This document shows positions 33,398-41,510 of a stretch of DNA of 64,000 nt, one piece after another (within the stretch, counting starts at the first letter, position 1; each line of letters begins with the position of its first letter). The position numbers were made by a program, and so were the translations under genes. The stretch is from Congzhengia sp045576635 (GTDB lineage Bacteria > Bacillota > Clostridia > UBA1381 > UBA9506). The notes below the pieces were generated by a model that was not told the DNA's origin, searched no databases, and saw nothing but the letters and a program-made list of their open reading frames with translations. The stretch spans positions 1 to 64,000 of the forward strand of contig JAZNGT010000036.1 of assembly GCA_045576635.1 (NCBI GenBank), given 5' to 3'.

Positions 33398-33414
33398 TTA
33401 AGGGGGAAATGAAA

Positions 33415-34470
33415 TTGGCAGAAAGAAAAAATATACTGGGTGCTGAACCCACCGTTTCAAAAAGCAAAAAAGAAGCCATCGAAATGGCGCTCCTTCAAAT
33501 TGAGAAAAGTTACGGAAAAGGCTCTGTAATGAAATTGGGGGACAAGCAGGGGCTGAGTGTAGAATCCCTCCCCACAGGTGCATTAAGTCTTGATATTGCG
33601 CTTGGCATCGGCGGTTTTCCGAAGGGAAGAATTATCGAAATCTACGGACCTGAATCTTCCGGTAAAACAACAGTTGCACTCCACGCCATTGCCGAAGCGC
33701 AAAAGCGCGGCGGCGAGGTTGCGTTTATCGACGCAGAGCACGCATTAGACCCGATTTATGCAAAAAAACTCGGCGTTAATGTAGAAGATTTAATCGTTTC
33801 TCAACCCGATACCGGCGAGCAGGCTTTAGAAATTGCCGAAATGCTTGTCCGCAGTAATGCGATTGACGTTATTGTAATTGACTCTGTTGCGGCGCTCGTA
33901 CCGAAGTCCGAAATTGAGGGAGAAATGGGCGACTCGCACGTAGGTCTTCACGCAAGACTGATGAGTCAGGCGCTCCGTAAACTTGCAGGCGTAATAAACC
34001 GCACCAACACCATTGCGATTTTTATCAATCAACTTCGTGAAAAGGTTGGCGTTATTTACGGAAATCCCGAAGTAACCACCGGCGGACGTGCACTGAAATT
34101 CTACGCCAGTGTAAGACTTGACGTAAGAAAGCAGGAACTCATAAAACAGGGTACCGAGGTAATCGGCGCAAGAACCAAAGCAAAGGTTGTAAAAAACAAG
34201 GTTGCTCCTCCTTTCAAAGAGGCAGAATTTGATATCATGTACGGCGAAGGTATTTCCAAAGAAGGCTGTATTTTGGATATCGGTGTTGCCTGCGGCGTCA
34301 TTAACAGAAGCGGCACATGGTACAACTATAACGAAGAACGCATCGGTCAGGGCAGAGAAAATGCAAAAACATTTTTAAAAGAAAATCCTGAAATCAAAGA
34401 AAAAATCGAATCTGAAATCAGAGAGATTTTGTTTGACAACGATACCAAGGAAAATAACACAGAAGAATAA
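33415..34470 (+). CDS. recA: Recombinase RecA
   Basis: ATP-dependent strand-exchange protein and SOS co-protease. 351 residues; Walker A GPESSGKTT, VFIDAEHALDP-like second motif, IDSVAALVPKSEIEGEMGDSH with L1 and L2 regions, and INQLREKVGVIYGNPEVTTGG. The start is either ATG 33409 (only 3 bp after AAGGGGG) or TTG 33415 (9 bp after it); I favour TTG. A frame running upstream into pncC is not used, since the promoter and LexA box lie there. Followed by a strong terminator. Confidence 0.98.
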   Translation: MAERKNILGAEPTVSKSKKEAIEMALLQIEKSYGKGSVMKLGDKQGLSVESLPTGALSLDIALGIGGFPKGRIIEIYGPESSGKTTVALHAIAEAQKRGGEVAFIDAEHALDPIYAKKLGVNVEDLIVSQPDTGEQALEIAEMLVRSNAIDVIVIDSVAALVPKSEIEGEMGDSHVGLHARLMSQALRKLAGVINRTNTIAIFINQLREKVGVIYGNPEVTTGGRALKFYASVRLDVRKQELIKQGTEVIGARTKAKVVKNKVAPPFKEAEFDIMYGEGISKEGCILDIGVACGVINRSGTWYNYNEERIGQGRENAKTFLKENPEIKEKIESEIREILFDNDTKENNTEE

Positions 34471-34480
34471 CAGAATAACA

Positions 34481-34511
34481 AACGGGATGCGGCAAGCCGC
34501 ATCCCGTTTTT
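34481..34511 (+). terminator. Terminator of recA
   Basis: AACGGGATGCGGC / GCCGCATCCCGTT stem with two-base loop and T-run; structured element copy 2 begins 4 bp further. Confidence 0.9.
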
Positions 34512-34512
34512 G

Positions 34513-34740
34513 GGGTGGACGGAAAATAGCGCAGATTGGACAAACTGAACCCGTAGGCGTACGTAGGGTACGCCAAGAGGTGAAGTTTGTACAAAACACA
34601 AGGCATAAAAAATAGAAGGAATTCGTCATTTGACGAATTCCTTCCTTACATTTTGCATTATTTTAATTTTTTAAGCATATCAGAAATGCTTTCTTGTGTG
34701 TTTTCTTTGCCTTGTGTGGTGTGCGCATTTTGCTACACCC
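34513..34740 (+). ncRNA. Structured element SE, copy 2 (unrecognised RNA family)
   Basis: 228-nt copy. P1 GGGTG (34513-34517) with CACCC (34736-34740); P2 AAAATaGCGCA (34523-34533) with TGCGCATTTT (34722-34731); P3 TTGGACAAACT (34536-34546) with AGTTTGTACAA (34584-34594), capped by GGCGTAC-GTAGG-GTACGCC (34556-34574); P4 ACACAAGGCA (34596-34605) with TGCCTTGTGT (34708-34717), 10 perfect pairs; P5 hairpin AAGGAATTCGTCA / TGACGAATTCCTT (34616-34643); P6 AAGCAT / ATGCTT (34673-34691). It closely matches copy 1 along its whole length except for indels. It fills the gap between the recA terminator and the mltG stop codon (34743). Confidence 0.8.
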
Positions 34741-34742
34741 TT

Positions 34743-36041
34743 TTAATTGTTTTTATTTTGTGTGTGTTCACTGAACGTTTTCGAAAAATGGTGTTTTCCG
34801 TCACTTCCCAGTACAAAGAAAAGATAATCAGTATCCGCAGGATAAAGCGCCGCTTTTACCGCCGCTTCTCCGGGGGAAGCAATCGGTCCTACCGGCAGTC
34901 CCGCATTGATATACGTGTTGTAGGGGCTGTCAATTTTGGTGTCCTCTATGGAAAGTACCGCTTTTCTTTCTTTTAATACGTACTGCACTGTTGCACACGA
35001 CTGCAAATATGGATAATCATTGCTTTTTAAACGGTTGTGAAATACGCTTGAAACACGATCTCTATCCTCGTCCCCAAGCGCTTCACGCTCGATGATGGAG
35101 GCAAGTGTAATGACCTCGTCCATCGTCATTCCCATTTCTTTTGCACGCTCTTTAAAGGGGGCGTACATTCTGTCAAACTGCATGAGCATTTCGTTTATAA
35201 TGCCATACTCGTCGCCCGGCGCAAACTGATAGGTGCTCGGGAACAGATACCCTTCCAGACGGTTTTCGCGTTCGGGAAGTTCTTTTACAAAATCGTAGTC
35301 AAACTCGCCGTAATCGATAAGATAATAAAACTTATCCTTGTCGATAAGACCTTTTCTTTCCAACAAATCGGCAATCTTATAAATTTCGTAGCCTTCCGGA
35401 ATGGTTACCTTCATCGCATCCAGATTGTGGCCGGATTCTTGAAGCGTTTTAAAAATTGTCTCGTAGCCGTCTCCGCGGTCTAATTTAAACTTGCCGAAGT
35501 TGTAGTTTCCATCTACGCCACGTAGTTTTGACATAACACGATAGAAAAATTCAGAATGAATGAGTCCGTCTTTCTTTAAAATACGGGCAATACTTTTGGT
35601 ACTGCTTCCCTCGGGAACGGTAACAATAACCTCTCCCGATTCTTTGCCGGGTGCATAGTCTGTATAGCAAAAACCTGCCAAAATCACGGCAATAATCAGA
35701 AAAACTGCTGCTACAAGTTTTTTGATAAATGTTACCTGTTTTTGTTTTTCTGCCGCTTCTTTTTCTTCTTCTATGCGTACCTTGTCCTCATCCGTAAGTT
35801 TTTGAACTGTCATAAGTTCAATTTCAGAAGATTTGGTTTCCAAAACCTTATCTTCCTCTTTGACTTCTTGGGTTTTTTCTTCTTGTTCCAAAACCGGTTT
35901 TTTCTCTGATACTTTTTTGAAAATCTGCTCCATTTTTTCCTGCGCAGCAAGCGTTTCTGCGCTTATTTCTGCTTTTTCTTCTGTTTCAGGCTCGTTTTCC
36001 TTAACGATTTCAGTATCAAGATTTTTTTCTTTTTCGTCCAA
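34743..36041 (-). CDS. mltG: Endolytic peptidoglycan transglycosylase MltG
   Basis: Cleaves nascent glycan strands at the membrane and so sets their length. About 432 residues: a long acidic cytoplasmic tail (1-115) rich in Glu/Lys, one membrane helix (KLVAAVFLIIAVILAGFCYT), a LysM-like region, then the YceG catalytic domain with TIPEGYE, LEGYLFPSTYQF, the catalytic Glu in LASIIEREA, VFHNRL and AGLPVGPIASPG. The start is uncertain: GTG 36050 has the ribosome site almost touching it; TTG 36041 is better spaced. Last gene of tsaC-rimI-tsaD-mltG. Confidence 0.93.
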   Translation of the reverse strand: MDEKEKNLDTEIVKENEPETEEKAEISAETLAAQEKMEQIFKKVSEKKPVLEQEEKTQEVKEEDKVLETKSSEIELMTVQKLTDEDKVRIEEEKEAAEKQKQVTFIKKLVAAVFLIIAVILAGFCYTDYAPGKESGEVIVTVPEGSSTKSIARILKKDGLIHSEFFYRVMSKLRGVDGNYNFGKFKLDRGDGYETIFKTLQESGHNLDAMKVTIPEGYEIYKIADLLERKGLIDKDKFYYLIDYGEFDYDFVKELPERENRLEGYLFPSTYQFAPGDEYGIINEMLMQFDRMYAPFKERAKEMGMTMDEVITLASIIEREALGDEDRDRVSSVFHNRLKSNDYPYLQSCATVQYVLKERKAVLSIEDTKIDSPYNTYINAGLPVGPIASPGEAAVKAALYPADTDYLFFVLGSDGKHHFSKTFSEHTQNKNN

Positions 36042-36067
36042 ACAAAACACGTCCTTTCGCTGCTAGT

Positions 36068-37075
36068 TTACAGTTTCAGGTTTGCAACTGCATTTAATGC
36101 GCTGTCCGCAAAATCGTTTTTCTGATATTTATAAAAACCTGCACAACCAATCATTGCTGCGTTGTCGGTACACAAGATAGGCTGTGGGTAGAATAAGCCA
36201 AGATTATTTTCTGCCGTCGCTTTTTCAAACGATGCCCGAAGCGCTCCGTTTGCGCTCACGCCGCCGGCAAGCACGACATTTTTCACGCCGACTGCCTTCG
36301 CCGCGCAAAGTGTGTGATGTGTTAAAACCTCTACAACCGCTTTTTGAAAACTTGCGGCAAGGTCAGCACGGTTTACTTCTTCGTTTTTCTGTTCTTTGGT
36401 GTGAAGATAATTGATAACAGACGTTTTTACACCGCTGAAACTAAAATCGTAGGGGTTGTCCGAAAACTGAACCCGCGGAAATGAAATTGCATCTTCGTTT
36501 CCCTCTTTTGCGAGCGCTTCGATTTTCGGTCCGCCCGGATAGCCAAGTCCTATCACGCGGGCGATTTTATCAAACGCCTCTCCCGCCGCATCGTCACGGG
36601 TGCGGCCTAAAATTTCAAAATCCAGATAATCTTTAACGTGAAGAATGTGGCTGTGTCCGCCGGATGCCACAAGGCACACAAACGGCGGTTTTAACGCTTT
36701 ATGCGTAATATAGTTTGCCGCAATATGCCCATGAATATGATTGACTGCAATGAGCGGAATGTTTTTGGCACTTGCCACTGCCTTTGCAAACGAAACGCCA
36801 ACCAAAAGCGCGCCGATTAAACCCGGTCCGTAGGTAACGGCTACGGCATCTAAATCGTCGTACGTTACGTTTGCCGTTTCCATCGCTTCGCGCACGACTG
36901 CCGAAATATTAAGTGCGTGATTGCGCGATGCCACCTCGGGAACAACACCACCGAATTTTTTGTGTATTTCTATCTGTGATGAAATTACGTTTGAAAGCAC
37001 CTCGCGCCCGTCTTTTACGACGGCGGCGGATGTTTCATCACAAGACGATTCAATTGCCAGAATCAAACGTTCCAT
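36068..37075 (-). CDS. tsaD: tRNA threonylcarbamoyladenosine transferase TsaD
   Basis: Transfers the threonylcarbamoyl group to A37 of ANN-reading tRNAs. 335 residues; LAIESSCDETSAAVV, metal-binding HIHGH (HxxxH type), LVASGGHSHI and GGVSANGALR. Full length. GAGGGA precedes the ATG. Only 2 bp separate it from rimI. The partner genes tsaB and tsaE, often in the same cluster, are not in this window. Confidence 0.97.
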   Translation of the reverse strand: MERLILAIESSCDETSAAVVKDGREVLSNVISSQIEIHKKFGGVVPEVASRNHALNISAVVREAMETANVTYDDLDAVAVTYGPGLIGALLVGVSFAKAVASAKNIPLIAVNHIHGHIAANYITHKALKPPFVCLVASGGHSHILHVKDYLDFEILGRTRDDAAGEAFDKIARVIGLGYPGGPKIEALAKEGNEDAISFPRVQFSDNPYDFSFSGVKTSVINYLHTKEQKNEEVNRADLAASFQKAVVEVLTHHTLCAAKAVGVKNVVLAGGVSANGALRASFEKATAENNLGLFYPQPILCTDNAAMIGCAGFYKYQKNDFADSALNAVANLKL

Positions 37076-37077
37076 TT

Positions 37078-37521
37078 TTATCCCTCTGTATCAAAAAATT
37101 TTGTCATTAAAATTGCATCTTCTGTATTTTCGTAGTAGCGCTTGCGCCTGCCGACCGGAACAAAGCCTTTTTTCTCATAAAGAGAGATTGCGCTTTGATT
37201 CGATTCCCTTACTTCAAGCGTCATAAAGATAAGCGAGCGCTCCTTTGCGAGTGAAATAAAATCGTCCACAAGGCGCGAGGCAACGCCTTTTCGCCTGTAA
37301 TCTTTTGCCACAGCAACATTCGTGATATGCCCCTCGTCTGCCAAAATCCACATTCCCATATAGGCGATGGCTTTTCCGTCTTCTGTTAAGACACGGTAGA
37401 CAGAATCTTTGCCCGAAAGTTCTTCTAAAAACATCGCCTCTGTCCACGGATGTGAAAACGATTCTTTTTCTACGTTTAAAATGTCTGAAAGGTGCGTATG
37501 TGTCATCGTTTCTATTCGCAC
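37078..37521 (-). CDS. rimI: Ribosomal-protein-alanine N-acetyltransferase (RimI-like)
   Basis: GNAT acetyltransferase of 147 residues; N-terminal EKESFSHPWTEAMF, acetyl-CoA-binding VAKDYRRKGVASRL (R/Q-x-x-G-x-A) and LEVRESNQSAISLYEKKGF. Start GTG 37521 has GGAGGG 11 bp upstream and gives the normal RimI N-terminus; it overlaps the tsaC stop by 10 bp. RimI genes often lie beside tsaB/tsaD. S18 acetylation is proven for few members, so the substrate is inferred. Confidence 0.92.
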   Translation of the reverse strand: MRIETMTHTHLSDILNVEKESFSHPWTEAMFLEELSGKDSVYRVLTEDGKAIAYMGMWILADEGHITNVAVAKDYRRKGVASRLVDDFISLAKERSLIFMTLEVRESNQSAISLYEKKGFVPVGRRKRYYENTEDAILMTKFFDTEG

Positions 37522-38534
37522 AGTATCACATTCCCTCCGCAGGATTTAAAAATTCTGTTTTTAAGCGCAGTTACAATGCCGCCGCCCGAAAACGGGAGTT
37601 CTGCTAAAATAACCTTGGCGCCATCATTGTCTGCCTGTCTTAATGCGAAAAAGAGATTTTTTGCATATTCTTCTGCCGTTTCGCCAAGAGACACGGCGGT
37701 AGCGCCTTTATATTCTGTCTCACCCGCCGTTAAAACAAACAAATTTTCTTTCGGCAAATTCTCTATGTACGCACGGATTGTCGCACGGCAATTTTTCCCC
37801 ATAAATACCGTCATTTTTGCCTTTGGTGCGTAATGCTTATACTTCATGCCGGGGCTTTTGGGTGCATTCGCATCATTTCCATCGGGTTCATAACCCGAAA
37901 CCTCGCCCAAAAGGTTTGAAAGCATCTCCTGCGAAACACCACCCGGTCTTAATATGTTAGGCGGTTTGACCGTAAGGTCAATTACTGTCGATTCAAGCCC
38001 CACCTTGCACGGTCCGCCGTCAATGATAAAGTCCACGCGGTCTTTTAAATCCTCAATTACGTGTTCTGCCGTTGTGGGACTTGGTCTTCCGGAAACATTT
38101 GCAGACGGTGCCGCAACCGGAACACCGCTTTTTTCGATAAGCGCTCGTGCAATTTCGTTTTCAGGGATGCGTATAGCAACTGTTTTTCCGCCCGCCGTTA
38201 CAACATCCGGCACAAGTTCACTTTTATTTAAAATAAACGTAATCGGGCCGGGACAAAGGTGCGAAATGATTTTTTCTGCCTCAGGTGTAACAGTTTCTAC
38301 CAGGCGGTACACGTCTTCTTTTTTTGCCACGTGCACGATAAGCGGATTATCCGATGGTCTTCCCTTTGCCGCAAAAATCTTTTTTACGGCATCATCTGAA
38401 AGCGCATTTGCACCAAGACCGTAAACTGTCTCGGTCGGAAACGCAACAAGACCACCCTTTGCCAGTGTTTCAGAAGGTAAATTCAGTTTTTCAAAATCCG
38501 CTTTATTTCGGATTGTTACAACTTTTGCAGACAT
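37512..38534 (-). CDS. tsaC: Threonylcarbamoyl-AMP synthase (Sua5 type)
   Basis: Makes threonylcarbamoyl-AMP from Thr, bicarbonate and ATP, the first step to t6A. 340 residues: YrdC domain (1-205; FPTETVYGLGANA, KGRPSDNPLIVHV, APSANVSGRPSPT) and a C-terminal Sua5 domain (about 225-340), so it is the long Sua5 form rather than the short TsaC. First gene of the tsaC-rimI-tsaD-mltG operon. Confidence 0.96.
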   Translation of the reverse strand: MSAKVVTIRNKADFEKLNLPSETLAKGGLVAFPTETVYGLGANALSDDAVKKIFAAKGRPSDNPLIVHVAKKEDVYRLVETVTPEAEKIISHLCPGPITFILNKSELVPDVVTAGGKTVAIRIPENEIARALIEKSGVPVAAPSANVSGRPSPTTAEHVIEDLKDRVDFIIDGGPCKVGLESTVIDLTVKPPNILRPGGVSQEMLSNLLGEVSGYEPDGNDANAPKSPGMKYKHYAPKAKMTVFMGKNCRATIRAYIENLPKENLFVLTAGETEYKGATAVSLGETAEEYAKNLFFALRQADNDGAKVILAELPFSGGGIVTALKNRIFKSCGGNVILCE

Positions 38535-38601
38535 ATAAACTCACCCAATATTATATTATACCATTCTTTTTAAAAAAAATATAGTTTTTTTTGATATTTT
38601 A

Positions 38602-38630
38602 TTGAATTTTATTTTAATATGTTGTAAAAT
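38602..38630 (+). promoter_or_regulatory. Sigma-A promoter of the WG-repeat gene
   Basis: TTGAAT (38602-38607), 17-bp spacer, TAAAAT (38625-38630). Confidence 0.65.
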
Positions 38631-38694
38631 AATAGTATAAGAAAGTATATGTTATGTTACAAGTAGTGTTTGTGTAGTTGAGGGGGGATTTTTT

Positions 38695-40200
38695 ATGAAA
38701 AAGGTTATATCGGCGTGGCTCACAGTTTTACTCCTTCTGTCCGTTGGCGCAACTACATTTGCAAACGGATACACGGTTGTGACAGAACCTATGTACAACT
38801 TGACTGACAACACCGCAGAACGCGTTATAAAAGTTTCAAAAGATTCAAAATGGGCACTTGCAGACGAAAAAGGCAAGGTTATCACCGGCTTTTCGTGGGA
38901 TGCAATCGGTGAAATTACATCTTCTTATATCCCTGCAAAAAAGGGAAACTATTGGGGTTATATAAACGAAAACGGTAAGGTTTTAATCCCGTATCAGTTC
39001 TTAAACGCCGGCCGCTTTGAAGACGGCATTGCCATGGCGCAGAACATGGACGGAACACACGTTTACATTGATACAGACGGAACTGTTTTATTCCAGTCTC
39101 CGTTTACCTATTCCTTTTCTCCGTCAGGCGGCGCAATTTGCGGCATCTTAGACGGTCTTTACGGCTACTGCGATACCGAGGGAAGCATGCTCATTGCTCC
39201 CCGATTTGAAATGGCATTTGATTTTCACGAAGGCTATGCCGCAGTAAAATCAAACGGAAAATGGGGATTTATTACAGGAGACGGAAGTTTTGCAGTAAAG
39301 CCCGCATTTGATTCTGCCGGCGATATGAAAAACGGCCACGCCGTTTGCCGACTTTATAGCGGTTACGGCATTGTAAGTGCAAACGGCACAAAAAAAACAT
39401 CGTTTGATTTTGATTATATCGGCGCGCCCGACGAAAACGGATGGTATCCTGCAAAACGCGGCAGCGTTTTGGGTTATATCAACACCAAAGGCACATGGAT
39501 GTTGAAAACAGAGTACGATTTTTGCTACCCCTTTACAAATGGCGTAGCGAGAGTATTTAAAGACGGACTTTGGGGCTTTATTGATAAAAACGGAAACGAA
39601 CTTATAGCACCTTCTTTTATAGACCTTGGTGTATACAAAAACGGCATCGCGCCGTTTTCAACGGACGGCTTGCTTTGGGGTTTTCTTTCTCTTACAACCA
39701 CAATCGCCCCCGATAAGACTCCGGCGATTTCAAATCCGTCGGCAAACGAGGGCACAGTACCAAATGTTCCCGTTGTACAAAACCCAGCAGCACTAGGAGA
39801 GCGTCCGCTTACACCCGACAGTGCAAAATGTATCTCGATGAAAATAGGCTCACAACTTGCACTGAAAGGCTTATCGGAAGAACGCGCACTTGCCGCAGCC
39901 CCTGTTTTATTAGACGGAACGACGATGATTCCTCTCCGCGATATTGTAGAACTGATGGGCGGAACAATCACGTGGAACGCCGAAAATCAGCGTATTGGCA
40001 TAAACTGTTATAACCTTAACATTTCGATGACCATCGGAAGTAAAATCAGTTTTATAAACGGCGCGCCTACATCTGTTCCGCAGGCACCCGCACTTATTAA
40101 CGGCACAACCATGGTGCCGCTCCGTAGCATTATGGACGGACTGGGCTGCACGATAAAATGGATTGATACTGCGCAAAATATTTACATATACTATAAATAA
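38695..40200 (+). CDS. Secreted WG-repeat protein with copper-amine-oxidase-N-like domain
   Basis: 501 residues: signal peptide (1-22), at least seven WG repeats (about 45-340; examples WGYINENGKVLIPYQF, WGFITGDGSFAVKPAF, WGFIDKNGNELIAPSF), a Pro/Asn-rich linker (about 345-370) and a C-terminal Cu_amine_oxidN1-type domain with the doubled pattern LLDGTTMIPLRDIVELMGG and LINGTTMVPLRSIMDGLG. Both modules are common in surface proteins of Clostridia, and neither implies amine oxidase activity; they probably bind polymer or protein. GGGGGGA precedes the ATG. A 25-bp gap to galE suggests co-transcription. Confidence 0.9.
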   Translation: MKKVISAWLTVLLLLSVGATTFANGYTVVTEPMYNLTDNTAERVIKVSKDSKWALADEKGKVITGFSWDAIGEITSSYIPAKKGNYWGYINENGKVLIPYQFLNAGRFEDGIAMAQNMDGTHVYIDTDGTVLFQSPFTYSFSPSGGAICGILDGLYGYCDTEGSMLIAPRFEMAFDFHEGYAAVKSNGKWGFITGDGSFAVKPAFDSAGDMKNGHAVCRLYSGYGIVSANGTKKTSFDFDYIGAPDENGWYPAKRGSVLGYINTKGTWMLKTEYDFCYPFTNGVARVFKDGLWGFIDKNGNELIAPSFIDLGVYKNGIAPFSTDGLLWGFLSLTTTIAPDKTPAISNPSANEGTVPNVPVVQNPAALGERPLTPDSAKCISMKIGSQLALKGLSEERALAAAPVLLDGTTMIPLRDIVELMGGTITWNAENQRIGINCYNLNISMTIGSKISFINGAPTSVPQAPALINGTTMVPLRSIMDGLGCTIKWIDTAQNIYIYYK

Positions 40201-40225
40201 CCCCTCTGGAAAGGATTTGGTTTAA

Positions 40226-41233
40226 ATGACGATTTTAGTAACCGGCGGCGCCGGTTTTATCGGAAGCCACACCTGTGTTGAACTTTTAGAAAGTGGCTTC
40301 GACATTGTCGTAATGGATAACTTTTTAAACTCCAAACCAGAAGCGTTAAACCGCATCAAACAAATTACAGGAAAGGATTTTCCGTTTTATGAAGCCGATT
40401 TACTCGATGAAGCGGCAGTTGAAAAAATCTTTTTAGAAAACAAAATCGACGCGGTCATCCATTTTGCAGGCTTAAAAGCCGTAGGCGAATCAGTTTCGAT
40501 GCCGCTTTGGTATTACCATAACAACATTACCGGCACCTTAATTTTGTGCCGCGTGATGCAAAAAATGAACGTGAAAAAAATTGTGTTCAGTTCCTCTGCA
40601 ACTGTTTACGGCGACCCGGCGTCTGTTCCAATCGAGGAAACGTTTCCTTTGCACACTACCAATCCATACGGCAGCACAAAGCGTATGATTGAAGATATTT
40701 TGCGTGACCTTTATGTTTCGGATAACGAATGGAGCATTGCACTTCTTCGCTATTTTAATCCCATTGGTGCTCACAAGAGCGGTCTTTTAGGCGAAGATCC
40801 GAACGGCATTCCCAATAACTTAATGCCGTACATTGCACAAGTTGCAGCAGGAAAACTTTCCCACCTTAACGTGTTCGGTAACGATTATGACACGCACGAC
40901 GGCACCGGCGTAAGAGACTATATTCATGTTGTGGATTTGGCAAAAGGGCATATAAAAGCAGTAGAACGCGTCCTTCAAACCACCGGCGCAGAGGCGTATA
41001 ATTTAGGCACCGGCACAGGTTACAGCGTGCTTGATATGGTAAAGGCGTTTGTAAAAGAAAACGGCGTTTCGGTTCCCTACAAAATTGCGCCCAGAAGACC
41101 CGGCGACATTGCCAGATGCTATGCAGACCCCAAAAAAGCAAAAGAAGTACTTGGATGGGAAGCAGAACTTGATATTCACGATATGTGCCGCGACGGCTGG
41201 AATTTTATGAAGAAAAACCCAAACGGACTATAA
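40226..41233 (+). CDS. galE: UDP-glucose 4-epimerase
   Basis: NAD-dependent interconversion of UDP-glucose and UDP-galactose (or the N-acetyl forms), for sugar use and surface polymers. 335 residues; Rossmann motif VTGGAGFIGSHT, FSSSATVYG, catalytic NPYGSTK (Tyr and Lys) and GTGVRDYIHVVDLA. AAAGGA precedes the ATG. Own terminator downstream. Confidence 0.97.
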   Translation: MTILVTGGAGFIGSHTCVELLESGFDIVVMDNFLNSKPEALNRIKQITGKDFPFYEADLLDEAAVEKIFLENKIDAVIHFAGLKAVGESVSMPLWYYHNNITGTLILCRVMQKMNVKKIVFSSSATVYGDPASVPIEETFPLHTTNPYGSTKRMIEDILRDLYVSDNEWSIALLRYFNPIGAHKSGLLGEDPNGIPNNLMPYIAQVAAGKLSHLNVFGNDYDTHDGTGVRDYIHVVDLAKGHIKAVERVLQTTGAEAYNLGTGTGYSVLDMVKAFVKENGVSVPYKIAPRRPGDIARCYADPKKAKEVLGWEAELDIHDMCRDGWNFMKKNPNGL

Positions 41234-41242
41234 AAAGTTTTA

Positions 41243-41269
41243 GAGGACGCTTTAAAAAGCGTCCTTTTT
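41243..41269 (+). terminator. Terminator of galE
   Basis: GGACGCTTT / AAAGCGTCC stem with T-run; structured element copy 3 starts 12 bp further. Confidence 0.85.
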
Positions 41270-41281
41270 CATTTACATCCC

Positions 41282-41510
41282 ATAGGGATAGGAAAAATCA
41301 GAACGGAATGGATAAACGGAGTCCCGACGGCGTACGTTAGGTACGCCAAGAGGCGACGTTTATTCATAGTAAAAGGCATAAAAATAAAAAAGAACGCTTA
41401 TTTAAGCGTTCTTTTCCATATTGTCTTGTTTGAAACAAATGTTTTGTAGCCACGAACTGTTCTCTTCTTTCTCTTGCCTTTTACGTTCCGGCTGATTTTT
41501 ACATCCCTAT
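41282..41510 (+). ncRNA. Structured element SE, copy 3 (diverged, same fold)
   Basis: 229-nt copy, different in sequence but equal in structure. P1 ATAGGGAT (41282-41289) with ATCCCTAT (41503-41510); P2 AAAAATCAG-aa-CGGAA (41293-41308) with TTCCG-g-CTGATTTTT (41486-41500); P3 TGGATAAACG (41309-41318) with CGTTTATTCA (41357-41366, one G-U), capped by GGCGTAC-GTTAG-GTACGCC (41329-41347); P4 GTAAAAGGCA (41369-41378) with TGCCTTTTAC (41475-41484), 10 perfect pairs; P5 AAGAACGCTTA / TAAGCGTTCTT (41390-41413); P6 TTGTT / AACAA (41426-41438). The 3' strand of P1 overlaps the stop codon of the convergent gene (41507-41509). Confidence 0.8.

Noticed and set aside
33316..33414. 5' extension of recA into pncC
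   Set aside because: Overlaps the recA promoter and LexA box; RecA homology starts after it.
34471..34742. Small open frames within structured element copy 2
   Set aside because: Frames are not kept between the copies, while base pairing is; the element is not coding.
27407..41510. The three repeats as a CRISPR array, REP element or simple MITE
   Set aside because: Units are long, about 7 kb apart and not tandem. There is no target duplication that I can see, and internal helices covary, which plain terminal-inverted-repeat elements do not need.
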